DNA of 64,000 bases from Chlorobaculum limnaeum. Its GTDB lineage: Bacteria > Bacteroidota > Chlorobiia > Chlorobiales > Chlorobiaceae. The stretch is taken from assembly GCF_001747405.1 (NCBI RefSeq), contig NZ_CP017305.1, positions 2,650,001 to 2,714,000 of the forward strand, in the 5' to 3' direction. The position numbers were made by a program, and so were the translations under genes. Each line of letters starts with the position of its first letter. Positions within the stretch are counted from its first letter, which is position 1. The notes beneath the pieces were generated by a model. It worked only from the letters and a program-made list of their open reading frames with translations. It did not search any database and was not told the origin of the DNA. Shown here in pieces: positions 1 to 9,890 of this stretch.

Positions 1-740
1 TCGAGCCAGCGCATGGTAGCCTTGACGCCAAGCGGCGCTTCGGTGATCGAGGGCATCCCGAACTTCTCATTGAGGTATCCGGCAGCCTGGCAGCCGATCT
101 CGCGGAACGGCGCAATGTTGACCCATGCGGCGGGCAGCCTCTTCAGGTCGTCGATGCCCGCGCCCCATGGGGCCATCACGTTCACCTCGATGCCGAGCGT
201 CTTGAGCATCCGGCGGAGGCTGGTGAGGTTGGAGCGGAGATGGAAGCCGAGGGAGGTGAAGCCGAGCAGGTTGACCGAGGGCTTTTCGGTTTTCGGTTGT
301 TCGGCGGCGAAGCGCTTCACCAGTTCAGTGAAGAGTCCTTCAGCGGCCTCGTTTTCGGCCACCCTGAAGGGGTTGACCGCATAGACCATGATTTTGTCCT
401 GATCGACGCCGGAAGCTCGCGCCATCTGGCCGAGGTCTTCCTGCAAGAGTGCCGTGCTGCAACTCGGCGCCACAACGACCAGCTCGGGCTTGTAGTGCTC
501 GTCCACCTGCTTCACCGTGCCGGGCAGGCGCGAGGTGCCCCGCGCGAGATCCTGGCCGCGAACGACGCTGATGGAGAGCTTGGGAAACTCTGGCGTCCTT
601 TCGAGCATGGTGTAGGTCGCCGTGATATAGTCGTCACCCTGGGGTGCGTGGTAAACGGTATGGACCCCTTTCATGCTGTTGGTCACCCGGCTTACGCCGT
701 GCAGCGCGGTCCCTTCATAGAGCCAGAAAGCTAAACGCAT
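1..740 (-). CDS. bchB: Light-independent protochlorophyllide reductase subunit B (partial)
   Basis: BchB pairs with BchN to form the NB component of dark-operative protochlorophyllide reductase, which reduces ring D of protochlorophyllide without light. The reading frame starts at an ATG at 740 (protein begins [15 protein letters not shown]) and runs off the left edge, so about 246 of the usual 530 or so residues are present. An Asp-Asp pair at residues 37-38 lies where this family supplies an aspartate ligand to the intersubunit 4Fe-4S cluster (family knowledge, position judged by eye). The gene follows bchN by 29 bases on the same strand, so the two are surely cotranscribed. Confidence 0.93.
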   Translation of the reverse strand, partial: MRLAFWLYEGTALHGVSRVTNSMKGVHTVYHAPQGDDYITATYTMLERTPEFPKLSISVVRGQDLARGTSRLPGTVKQVDEHYKPELVVVAPSCSTALLQEDLGQMARASGVDQDKIMVYAVNPFRVAENEAAEGLFTELVKRFAAEQPKTEKPSVNLLGFTSLGFHLRSNLTSLRRMLKTLGIEVNVMAPWGAGIDDLKRLPAAWVNIAPFREIGCQAAGYLNEKFGMPSITEAPLGVKATMRWL

Positions 741-769
741 GGTGTTTCGTTGGTTTTCGTCCTTGAATT

Positions 770-2032
770 TTACCGTGAGCTGGGCATCACCCCTTCGAGC
801 CACACCGATTCGTCGAACTCCGGCAACGACTGGCGGCGCAGGAACGGTGCGACAAAAAGGTTGGCGAGGGTGAATACGCCCGACCAGCTGTGAATGGACA
901 TGAGCGTGAACTCCATGCTCCACTTCACGATGAAGCCGTTGCCGACAAACGGGTTGGCCGTCATGAGCGAGGTGACGATCATGTCGGGCCTCGTCTGTTT
1001 GATCTCTTCGAGCTGGCGATGGAAGTTCGGCTGTTCGACCACCCGAACGCCTTCGAGCGCTTCGAGTTCGCGGGCATGGAACTTCTTGTTGATGTAGGCG
1101 CTGCTGCACTCGACCACCTCCGCGCCGGCGTTCTTGAGGAAGCGGGCCAGCGGCAGCTCCATCATGGTGTCGGCGGTGAGGAAAATCTTTTTGCCCTTCA
1201 GCAAATCGGTCTGCGGCTTGATCTTCTCCCATGCGGCTTCGGCGCGGTCGGAGAGATCGACCGTAATACCGAACATCGCGGCAAGGTCTTCCCAGAAGGT
1301 CTTGGTGCCGTCGGGGCCAAACGGGAAAAGTGAGGTCAGCACCTGCGAGCCGCGTTCGCGGTTCAGGCGGGAGCAGACGCGCGACAGATAGGGCTGGATC
1401 GGCGCGAGCACCGTGTCGGGGCCGATGGCCGGAAGCTTGTCGAACCGGCTCTCGGGCAGGAAGCCTCCCACCGGAATGCCGAGCTGTTCGGCCTCGGTGC
1501 GCAGGTCGTCCGCCGTGATGTCGTTGACCGAACCGACGAAAACCACCTTCTTGTCACCAGCAGGAGCCGTGGGGCAGAAGGGCACGAGCGCCTGGAGCAC
1601 CGAGTCCTCGGCCTGCGTGAAGTTGAACACGAGACCGCTGGCAGGCACGAAGAGCACCGGAGTCTTGTCGGAACTGAGATGGTGCGCGAGGCCCTTGAAG
1701 TCCACCTTCATCACCTCGGGGGTGCAGGAGGAGAGCAGGAAGATCACCGACGGATTGTGGTCGCGCTTGATCTCCTCGATCACCGCTTCGAGCTGCGGCT
1801 CGGCGCGGGAAAGATCGGCCTCCTCGATGAGGGCAATGCCAAACCGGGGCTTGGCGAAGATCATCATGCCGAGAGCGTTCTGGAGAAAGTGGGCGCAGGT
1901 GTGGGTACCGAGAATGAGGAAAAAGCTGTCCTTGATCTTCTGGTAGAGCCAGCCGACGCAGGCCAGTCCGCAGAAGCTGTGGGTGACGTTATCCTCCTTG
2001 AGAATCTGGCAATCGCTTGAAACCGGCATCAT
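770..2032 (-). CDS. bchN: Light-independent protochlorophyllide reductase subunit N
   Basis: BchN is the partner of BchB in the nitrogenase-like NB complex that binds protochlorophyllide and receives electrons from BchL. The 420-residue protein shows the N-terminal cysteine segment FCGLACVGW and the following [10 protein letters not shown], which supply three Cys ligands of the NB cluster, and the conserved SSCTPEVM and FVGNGF motifs. Two consecutive ATG codons open the frame at 2032 and 2029, so the first residue is uncertain by one. The length is normal for the family. It is the upstream gene of a bchN-bchB pair; the 93-base gap before it is AT-rich and may hold the promoter. Confidence 0.96.
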   Translation of the reverse strand: MMPVSSDCQILKEDNVTHSFCGLACVGWLYQKIKDSFFLILGTHTCAHFLQNALGMMIFAKPRFGIALIEEADLSRAEPQLEAVIEEIKRDHNPSVIFLLSSCTPEVMKVDFKGLAHHLSSDKTPVLFVPASGLVFNFTQAEDSVLQALVPFCPTAPAGDKKVVFVGSVNDITADDLRTEAEQLGIPVGGFLPESRFDKLPAIGPDTVLAPIQPYLSRVCSRLNRERGSQVLTSLFPFGPDGTKTFWEDLAAMFGITVDLSDRAEAAWEKIKPQTDLLKGKKIFLTADTMMELPLARFLKNAGAEVVECSSAYINKKFHARELEALEGVRVVEQPNFHRQLEEIKQTRPDMIVTSLMTANPFVGNGFIVKWSMEFTLMSIHSWSGVFTLANLFVAPFLRRQSLPEFDESVWLEGVMPSSR

Positions 2033-2125
2033 GGCATTATGTCTTTAAAGATGGTGCTGGAAGCTCCGAGATGATTCCGGGCGGCCAACCCTGAATTTTT
2101 AGAACCCGAAGATAAAAATATTTTT

Positions 2126-2437
2126 TCATTTATCCGGCGAGGCTTTGCGGGCCTCGACCGACGCTACCTTGTCGCCGATGGAGACCGCCTTGTCGCGCCG
2201 GTCATCGATCTTCATCACGGTGTAAACCCTCGCCGCTCCCTCGACGAAGCAGTGCTCATGCAGTTTTCGGGCGATGGCGAAAAGCTCGTCCGCCGAACCC
2301 TCCACGATGGTGCCCATGTCGTTGAGCCGGAAGGGCAAACCGCTCGCCTGGAGCAGCGTTTCGAGACCTGCGATCCAGGCGCTCAAACCGCCGGCTGCCG
2401 TGCCGAGCGGAATCACCGTAATTTCGAGAAGGGCCAT
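2126..2437 (-). CDS. MTH1187-family thiamine-binding-like small protein
   Basis: This 103-residue protein belongs by eye to the MTH1187/YkoF-like family (formerly DUF77), ferredoxin-fold proteins that form tetramers and have been linked to thiamine or hydroxymethylpyrimidine binding. It has the usual pattern: an N-terminal strand ALLEITVIPLGT, then a GLPFRLNDMGTIVEG segment and a C-terminal VYTVMKIDDRRD strand. It starts 18 bases after purA ends, so it is probably cotranscribed with purA and possibly read through to bchN. A role in thiamine metabolism is family-level inference; nothing nearby makes thiamine. Confidence 0.75.
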   Translation of the reverse strand: MALLEITVIPLGTAAGGLSAWIAGLETLLQASGLPFRLNDMGTIVEGSADELFAIARKLHEHCFVEGAARVYTVMKIDDRRDKAVSIGDKVASVEARKASPDK

Positions 2438-2455
2438 GCCGGCGGATCCGTCCGC

Positions 2456-4353
<1,898 letters not shown>

Positions 4354-4506
4354 GGACGCAAGTGATGGGTGAGGACACAGCGGCAATTTCCGGGAGGATT
4401 GCCGTGCGCCTCATGCCGGTTGCCAAAGGTGTGAAGCTAAACAATAGCGGGAGGAAATCCGAATGGAGACCGGCGGAAAGGCTCTTGGTTTTGAATTGAA
4501 CCGACG

Positions 4507-6021
4507 CTAATATGCCCAGGCATTTTCCTTAAACAGTTTGATTTCTTCTGGCTGAACCTTTTCCGGCACGTCTTCAGCATCAGCAATCACAATTTTGCTA
4601 ACATCCAAGACTTTCTTGAGAGATTCATCTGTAATCCAAGAAGATTCCCAGAGTTGAGATGCTGCTCCATTCACAATTTGACAAATAGGCTCATTACTAT
4701 CCAATACAAACCCAACTGCCCTTGGCTTAGTAACACGCTGTAACCAAACTTCCAGATAACCATTGTACGGAACTCGCCTCATTTTTTCTCTTACGCTTGT
4801 CCACAAACGAATTTTCTCTTCACTTGGAGCAAGCGAGATCAGATGACTTAAAATACTGGCCACAGCAGGAAAAGTTGAAGGAGAAACAAACGCGATATCA
4901 GTTGCAATCGCCACCTGAACATCGAGATCATAAGGAGCTTTAGTCTGCTGTGATATACAATCGTAAAAATCACTGACCAAACGCCGCAAGGCCCCGCTAT
5001 TTGGGAACCGTTGACCAAAAGAGTGTAATCTTAATAATTGCTTTTGAATCGTCGTTTCGCTTGATTCTCCGAGGTCTTGCAAATCAAGACCTGCCAATTT
5101 ATCCGGTTTTATTGAACCCTCCACCACGTTTCTACAAGAAAAAGTTTTTGATACGCCGAGCTTCATACCAACAACGTGCAACTTATCGCTAATCACTTTT
5201 AGAACCCTTTCTGCATCTTCGTCACTATTTGCAAAGACTCTATAGTCATCCCTATATCGGAGTACACGAGCATCTTTTTGATTAATCTGTTCCAACTCTT
5301 CATTGATTAATTTATCAACAAAACCAAGCACAAGCTCCGCAATAAAGTCCATAAGAACTGAACCTTGTGCAATTCCATTTGTCTGGCCATAACGACCAGC
5401 CCTAATATGAGAATCTATTTTATCCCCAAGTTCCGTTTCTTTATTCTTTTCATCTTTAGATTTTAAGCCATGCAATGCCCATACGATACTATGAGTGTAT
5501 AAAGAACCATAACAGTCCGTCACATCAGTATGCAAGAGATGGCTAAACTTAATCGAATAGCTTAATGATTTTTGCTCAACAAGCTGCCACCAGCTCCTAA
5601 TTTGCGTTGCAACGTCTGACTGGTGATCAACAGACATCACAGGCGCACTACAACACTCAACAAATCCATTCTCAAAGTCTTTAACTCTTTTTTTTATGGT
5701 GTCCCAATTATTCTTTTCACAAACAACATTAACCAAAGAAACATATATCACCGGATGCATCAGCTCATATGGCCGCCAAGCAAATCTTCCGTCTTTATTG
5801 GCAATAAATTTATAGTTCACATCAGGAAGATCACTAGGCTTTAACTTTTTTTTATCATAGAACCGAGGCTGATTGTAAAATCCGCGCTTAAGAAATGATG
5901 CAACATCTTTTAGTATTGGCTCAAAACTAATATAGTTAGGAAAATCTCCATTAAAATAACTACTACCTTTTAAAAAATGCGACTTCGCCTCATCACTTGT
6001 AAGATCGATCAACCTTCTCAT
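4507..6021 (-). CDS. Reverse transcriptase, candidate defence-type (unknown group)
   Basis: A 504-residue RNA-directed DNA polymerase. Palm motifs are clear: TDVTDCY at residues 165-171 (motif A, Asp166), GIAQGS at 216-221 (motif B) and RYRDDYRVF with the catalytic YRDD at 256-259 (motif C). About 230 residues follow that look largely helical and match no maturase, endonuclease or integrase domain I know. That layout, a palm without a mobility domain and with a helical tail, fits the abortive-infection and unknown-group (UG/DRT) reverse transcriptases better than group II introns, and no msr/msd-like pair of long inverted repeats is evident. The gene is far richer in A+T than its neighbours and follows an exonuclease gene by 84 bases. 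The subtype cannot be assigned by eye. Anti-phage function is inferred from family and context. Confidence 0.85.
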   Translation of the reverse strand: MRRLIDLTSDEAKSHFLKGSSYFNGDFPNYISFEPILKDVASFLKRGFYNQPRFYDKKKLKPSDLPDVNYKFIANKDGRFAWRPYELMHPVIYVSLVNVVCEKNNWDTIKKRVKDFENGFVECCSAPVMSVDHQSDVATQIRSWWQLVEQKSLSYSIKFSHLLHTDVTDCYGSLYTHSIVWALHGLKSKDEKNKETELGDKIDSHIRAGRYGQTNGIAQGSVLMDFIAELVLGFVDKLINEELEQINQKDARVLRYRDDYRVFANSDEDAERVLKVISDKLHVVGMKLGVSKTFSCRNVVEGSIKPDKLAGLDLQDLGESSETTIQKQLLRLHSFGQRFPNSGALRRLVSDFYDCISQQTKAPYDLDVQVAIATDIAFVSPSTFPAVASILSHLISLAPSEEKIRLWTSVREKMRRVPYNGYLEVWLQRVTKPRAVGFVLDSNEPICQIVNGAASQLWESSWITDESLKKVLDVSKIVIADAEDVPEKVQPEEIKLFKENAWAY

Positions 6022-6105
6022 TAGCCTACACTTGTATAGATTAATCTTATCAATTACCGTTTGAGATAAAAGCCTATCTCACACAGCCAAAAAAACAAAA
6101 AATAC
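6022..6105 (-). other. Hairpin-bearing spacer between exonuclease and reverse transcriptase
   Basis: The 84-base AT-rich gap upstream of the reverse transcriptase holds a perfect 7-bp inverted repeat (TGAGATA at 6062-6068, TATCTCA at 6075-6081, loop of six) and, nearer the start codon, a weaker CTATAC/GTGTAG repeat. A run of Ts precedes the hairpin on the coding strand. Several DRT-type reverse transcriptases use a structured RNA encoded beside the gene, so this is one place to look for one, but the spacer is short and could simply be a leader. Confidence 0.25.
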
Positions 6106-6672
6106 TCACATATAACCCTCTATACACCTCATAACCTCTCGTGTCGCCTTTATATCCGACATTGCGTCATGAGCACTATTCAACTCAACACCAAAGTGCG
6201 CACACACTGTTTGAAGCTTATAATTCTCCAATGCAATCTTATCAAGATAATCCATATAATACAACAGCGGCAAGAGATCGATCCTTTTCCAGTTAACAAA
6301 AGACCCTATCCCATACTGATCATATCGACGAAACATTTTGTTTAAAAAATCAAGATCAAACTGAACATTGTACCCAGCCGGGTAAAATTTATCTTTACGA
6401 TCGAAACGAGAAACATATTGCGCAAGAAAAGAGTCTATTTTTCCGTATGCCTCATCGTGCGGCATAAACCCCTGAATTTCCTCTCTACTAACACCATTAA
6501 CAACAAGTGCATCTTCCGAGATAAGTGCCCCTTGATGCGGCTGCATCTTTATTTCCAAAGTATCAACCAACTCTCCATCAATCTCAACAATTGCTGCGAA
6601 TTGGATAATACCGTGACGATCAGAATCAACTCCGGTTGTCTCAACATCAAACCATAGGATTTTTTTCATCAT
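6106..6672 (-). CDS. DnaQ-like (DEDDh) 3'-5' exonuclease
   Basis: This protein of about 188 residues carries all DEDDh exonuclease motifs: FDVETTG at its N terminus (Asp9 and Glu11), NVQFDLDFLN in the middle (Exo II) and HDAMSDIKAT near the end (Exo III with His and Asp). It lacks any polymerase or tau-binding extension, so it is a stand-alone nuclease, acting on DNA or RNA. I set the start at the ATG-ATG pair (6672/6669) because the exonuclease fold begins there; an in-frame ATG at 6711 would add a hydrophobic stretch unlike the family. It is AT-rich like the reverse transcriptase gene that follows it and is probably in one transcript with it. Confidence 0.82.
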   Translation of the reverse strand: MMKKILWFDVETTGVDSDRHGIIQFAAIVEIDGELVDTLEIKMQPHQGALISEDALVVNGVSREEIQGFMPHDEAYGKIDSFLAQYVSRFDRKDKFYPAGYNVQFDLDFLNKMFRRYDQYGIGSFVNWKRIDLLPLLYYMDYLDKIALENYKLQTVCAHFGVELNSAHDAMSDIKATREVMRCIEGYM

Positions 6673-6762
6673 ATAGAAAAGTGAAAACACCAATATTTGA
6701 AAAAAAATCATTCAAAAAAATCTACTTCTAATCATTGAAACAGTCAAGCTAATTGCTCGCCC

Positions 6763-7023
6763 TCACCGGTAAACCTCTCTCCGATGCCCGACCCGAACGA
6801 CAAGAACTGAAACGGTCTCATCGCGGATTTCGCAAATCACCCGATAATCCCCTATTCGATACCGCCAGAGTCCGGCATGATCGCCACGTAACGCCTTGCC
6901 CGATGAGCGGGGGTCGATGGCTACGCGCTCTCGCAGGAATTTGAGAATCCGCTTTACAGCGGCTTTATCCAGCCTGGAGAGCTCTTTTTCTGCTGACGCG
7001 GCAAACTCAATCTTCCAAGTCAA
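6763..7023 (-). CDS. RelE/ParE-superfamily toxin
   Basis: An 86-residue basic protein of the RelE fold, most likely a ribosome-dependent mRNA interferase that stalls growth when its antitoxin is lost. The sequence begins [19 protein letters not shown] and contains the usual [18 protein letters not shown] core and the C-terminal [13 protein letters not shown] strand, with the Arg and Tyr residues active in RelE proteins all present, so it looks intact. Its start overlaps the end of the antitoxin gene by 17 bases, the classical antitoxin-first arrangement. Base composition is close to the host background, unlike the downstream exonuclease and reverse transcriptase genes. Confidence 0.9.
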   Translation of the reverse strand: MTWKIEFAASAEKELSRLDKAAVKRILKFLRERVAIDPRSSGKALRGDHAGLWRYRIGDYRVICEIRDETVSVLVVRVGHRREVYR

Positions 7024-7255
7024 GACGACGCTCCACTTCGTCTATATCGGACACCGCCTCCTCACCCCGCCTGACGCGTTCGAGAACCTGTTCTGCCAGA
7101 TAAATATCTTCAAGATCATCGAGATGCTCCATGATCGCCTCGCGAATATACCAGGTCTTGGTGCGGCCAGTTCTTTTGGCAAGGTTATCCAGCCGCTGAC
7201 CTACGCTCTTCGGAATACGAATTCCGATCATCTGATCCGCTTTTTCCTTTTCCAT
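7007..7255 (-). CDS. Ribbon-helix-helix (RelB/CopG-type) antitoxin
   Basis: An 82-residue acidic-tailed protein. The N-terminal half ([20 protein letters not shown], then [13 protein letters not shown]) is a ribbon-helix-helix DNA-binding domain; the C-terminal half (residues about 50-82) would wrap the RelE toxin encoded next. It is the first gene of a two-gene operon. Such antitoxins repress their own promoter, and a pair of 8-bp repeats lies directly upstream at 7270-7296. Confidence 0.88.
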   Translation of the reverse strand: MEKEKADQMIGIRIPKSVGQRLDNLAKRTGRTKTWYIREAIMEHLDDLEDIYLAEQVLERVRRGEEAVSDIDEVERRLDLED

Positions 7256-7269
7256 AGCCCTCTCGTATT

Positions 7270-7296
7270 ACATGTTAGTCAATGCAGAACATGTTA
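7270..7296 (-). promoter_or_regulatory. Candidate antitoxin operator (paired ACATGTTA repeats)
   Basis: Two identical 8-base repeats, ACATGTTA at 7270-7277 and 7289-7296, each containing the palindrome ACATGT, sit 14 bases upstream of the antitoxin start with 19 bases (about two helical turns) from centre to centre. That phasing suits cooperative binding of RHH dimers. No footprint is known; the assignment is inferred from position and symmetry. Confidence 0.4.
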
Positions 7297-7544
7297 AGCA
7301 AAAAATACGCCTATGGCAAATAAACCCGCCGTACTGACCTGCATGCAAAGAGTTGAACCTAACCTCGCGCCACTGGAACAAGGCTATGATGAAGAGCGTC
7401 GCATTCCGGGTTTCACTTTTCGAGAACCGATCAATGGATAAGGGATAAAGAAAAGGCAATGAAGGACTTAACATGACCACCGCTGCCCGGCGCGAAAGGC
7501 ATTCAGCCCTTCGTCAAAGCCGGCGCAGCGGTTCCCGAAAAACG
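7297..7544. other. Intergenic stretch without a recognised gene
   Basis: Between the toxin-antitoxin operon and the VWA gene I see no convincing coding sequence. A long imperfect inverted repeat (ACCGCTGCCCGGC at 7479-7491 and GCCGGCGCAGCGGT at 7519-7532) lies just after the VWA gene's stop codon; it could act in termination or mRNA stability, but it lacks a T tract and has a loop of 27 bases. Confidence 0.35.
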
Positions 7545-8780
7545 TTATTTGTAGCTGAAATTCTTCTTCGCCGCCTGCGTGCGCAGGTTTTCGAGAATCA
7601 CCGTTCCGAGGCTCTTTGAATCGACGGTTTCCCGCTCTTTCGCCTGAACATAGGCATCCCGCTTTTTGCTGAGCGCAGAAATCTGCGCTTTCAGGCTTTC
7701 GCGCTCCGCTTTTTTCTGCTGCACATAGCTGCCGATCTCTTTATCCGATTTGCCTTTCAGCTCATCGGGAAGGCCGTCCTTTTTGATCCCCTCGACCGTA
7801 ACGCTCTTGTTGTCGATGGTATCGACAAGGTCCCAGCCGGAAGCCTTGTACAAGGACGAACCTTTCGAGGCAGCCCGTTCAGCCGCAACCGGTGCCGACA
7901 TTGCCGCGGCGTTCCGATCCTGCATTGACTGTCTGGCCAGTCGCTCTTTACCCTTTTCGCCATAGGGCACATAGGTGTCGTTGAGCCTGCCATTGAGCCT
8001 CATGAGGTCATCATCATAGGGCGTCACAATGCCTGGCGTGCGCTCGTCGCTGTCGATGGCAAAATAACTGCCCCCGCCGATTGTAGCGCCTCTTTTCCAG
8101 AGCCCCTGGACACCGGCATAATAGTCGCCGCAATAGATGGTATTGACCGCGACATCACACTCGGCAGCCCAGCGGCATGCCGCCTGATAGCTTACTTCAC
8201 CCTGGTCGAAAGGCTCATTGCCGGCAATGTAAATCAGCGTCAGCCCATTACGGGAGCTATTCCATTTCAACTGGTTCAGACTGCTGCCGATCACGTGGCC
8301 GCAATACTCCGAGCCACCGTTGGTTGTCAGCGAAAAGAGCGCTTCGGAGAGCAGATCGAGATCCTCGGTGAACGGGACAACCTGACGAATATAGCCAGAT
8401 CTGGCAGAGAGGCCGTTGTTGCCATACTCGTACAACGCAACCTGCAACCGGATCGGCTCACCCCTTTTACGCATTCTCGACACCTCGTTGACAATGCGCC
8501 AGAGCTGGCTCTTTGCCTGACTGATCAGGCCATCCATGCTGTTGCTGGTATCGAGCAACAGTGCGAGCTGCACCAGCCTGTAGTCCGACGGGCACTGCCC
8601 TTTGACTGGCCTCAGGTTGTCATACTCCTGCGCATACTTCGCGAATGTCTTTCTCAGAGACTGGTCGCGAATTTGCCGCGCTTCGGAACATCCGGCTTCG
8701 GTTACAGGCTTGGCTTCGAGGATTGCTTTACCGGGAAGAACGGTGGCCGCCAGCAGAAATGAGATCAGTTGTTTTTTCAT
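7545..8780 (-). CDS. Exported von Willebrand factor A-domain protein
   Basis: The 411-residue protein begins MKKQLISFLLAATVLPGKA, a probable Sec signal peptide, so it should act in the periplasm or outside. A VWA domain follows from about residue 70, with the MIDAS motif DTSNSM after LVQLALLL and a second metal-coordination region around TTNGGSEYCG; the domain binds metal and mediates protein contacts. The C-terminal third (about 310-411) is Lys/Glu-rich and likely coiled coil. I use the ATG at 8780, since a longer open frame upstream would bury the signal peptide. Partner and function are unknown; neighbours give no hint. Confidence 0.75.
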   Translation of the reverse strand: MKKQLISFLLAATVLPGKAILEAKPVTEAGCSEARQIRDQSLRKTFAKYAQEYDNLRPVKGQCPSDYRLVQLALLLDTSNSMDGLISQAKSQLWRIVNEVSRMRKRGEPIRLQVALYEYGNNGLSARSGYIRQVVPFTEDLDLLSEALFSLTTNGGSEYCGHVIGSSLNQLKWNSSRNGLTLIYIAGNEPFDQGEVSYQAACRWAAECDVAVNTIYCGDYYAGVQGLWKRGATIGGGSYFAIDSDERTPGIVTPYDDDLMRLNGRLNDTYVPYGEKGKERLARQSMQDRNAAAMSAPVAAERAASKGSSLYKASGWDLVDTIDNKSVTVEGIKKDGLPDELKGKSDKEIGSYVQQKKAERESLKAQISALSKKRDAYVQAKERETVDSKSLGTVILENLRTQAAKKNFSYK

Positions 8781-9053
8781 CGGAGGGTCTGTGTATGGGT
8801 TGGAAAAAGCCTGTATCCTTTTGACGCGGCTCTGGATACCCTCTTGTGCACCCATTTGAAAATTGATCTCCGTGTGCGCGACCTCCGTAAGGCCGTATCA
8901 CAATTCATTCACCAAAATCCACATTCACTCCTCGTCATCCCCGGTTATCGAGCAGTCCCGGCCAACGAGCTGCCACCGTTATCACAGCTTCTTTTACCGG
9001 CACCGGAGTGCTCTCCTGAAAAACGAGTGAGCCCCACGCTTTTCATTACCAGG

Positions 9054-9086
9054 AAAAGCCGGCTTGACCGCGTATTGCCGGTTTTT
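9054..9086 (+). terminator. Terminator-like hairpin between divergent genes
   Basis: AAAAGCCGGC (9054-9063) pairs with GCCGGTTTTT (9077-9086) with one mismatch around a 13-base loop, and more Ts follow. The form is that of a bidirectional rho-independent terminator, yet both flanking genes point away from it. It may end an unannotated small transcript or protect either gene from readthrough. Confidence 0.45.
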
Positions 9087-9122
9087 CTTTCCCCGGCCAT
9101 TAGTGACCTGTTTGCTATGGTT

Positions 9123-9151
9123 TTGTCTCAATGAACCTCTACCTTTAATTT
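9123..9151 (+). promoter_or_regulatory. Candidate sigma70-type promoter
   Basis: TTGTCT (9123-9128) and TAATTT (9146-9151) are separated by 17 bases and lie 55 bases upstream of the small gene that starts at 9207. Spacing and sequence suit a housekeeping promoter, but this is a pattern match only. Confidence 0.35.
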
Positions 9152-9206
9152 AATGAGAGGGTTACCCTGTTTTTTTCTTTTCAAACCAACACTCGGGAGG
9201 TTACTC

Positions 9207-9434
9207 ATGGCACGAAAAGTTGTCGCACAGTATGCGGTGTTTCATAACATCGGAGGCACATCCAGCATTATTTTTTATTACGAGGGCGGGGGAGCTGATT
9301 CGGTTTCGGATATTCCTTATGGCGAGGCGCAACATATCATCGACCTGCTGCGTAATGAAAAGCCGATGTCGTATGACCACAGCCAGAAACGGCTTTCCAC
9401 CTATACTCCGGAACCGGTCGGCGAAGGGGAATAA
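9207..9434 (+). CDS. Small conserved-looking protein of unknown function
   Basis: A 75-residue protein (MARKVVAQYAVFHNIGGTSS at its start). The ATG at 9207 has a strong ribosome binding site, GGGAGG at 9195-9200, and a candidate promoter upstream, which together make it likely to be expressed. The sequence suggests two beta strands, a glycine-rich turn (YYEGGGADSVS) and a helix (GEAQHIIDLLRNEK), with no signal peptide or membrane segment. I do not recognise the family. It stands alone between the divergent VWA gene and decayed sequence. Confidence 0.6.
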   Translation: MARKVVAQYAVFHNIGGTSSIIFYYEGGGADSVSDIPYGEAQHIIDLLRNEKPMSYDHSQKRLSTYTPEPVGEGE

Positions 9435-9509
9435 ACCATGAGGCGAGAATCCTGAACGGAGCCAGGCGATCTTCGGGAATAATGTGGAAGATCCCTGGCG
9501 TTATGCTAC

Positions 9510-9776
9510 GTGCCTGCCGGTGCTGATTCTGGTCAAAAATTCCGGTATCGACAGACAATACTCGAACGCTGGAAGCAGCTTTTCGGCGGTCTGGCGCTCG
9601 TGCCGGAGCAGATCAAGGGCTATCCGGTGATCGTGAAAATAAACGGCAAGTTCAGGGCGCAATGAACGATGATGCGCCGTTCCTGTGCTCCCGAAATTCT
9701 CACGGAACAAACCGCCCGACTCATTGCCAGGGCAGGCGCTTTTCCTGACAACATCCGGCCATCGACTCCGCCCTGA
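9510..9776 (+). pseudogene. Decayed coding sequence, origin unknown
   Basis: Upstream of cysS several short frames read like pieces of real proteins: one ends with LALVPEQIKGYPVIVKINGK and stops at 9663-9665, and a second, from the ATG at 9669, contains LTEQTARLIARAGAFPDN and stops at 9776. Neither has a proper start with a ribosome binding site, and the frames do not join. The most economical reading is a degraded gene in the 456 bases between 9435 and 9890; I do not recognise the parent family. Confidence 0.22.
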
Positions 9777-9890
9777 AAAATCAGGAACGGGCAGCCGCTG
9801 AAAAGCCTTGTCATAACATGCCAAATGTTTAACTTTTACGACATTTCCCGGTCATCGGGCCGGGATTCGCCAACCTATTTCGCTATCCGG

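Larger units (their letters stand above)
8781..9206. other. Divergent intergenic region
   Basis: This 426-base gap separates the divergently transcribed VWA gene and a small unknown gene. No open frame in it looks coding. It holds a terminator-like hairpin (9054-9086) and a plausible promoter for the rightward gene (9123-9151). Confidence 0.4.

Noticed and set aside
4387-6105. Retron (msr-msd RNA with reverse transcriptase)
   Set aside because: I found no pair of long inverted repeats or typical msr/msd stem-loops near the gene, and the protein has a long helical C-terminal part unlike compact retron enzymes.
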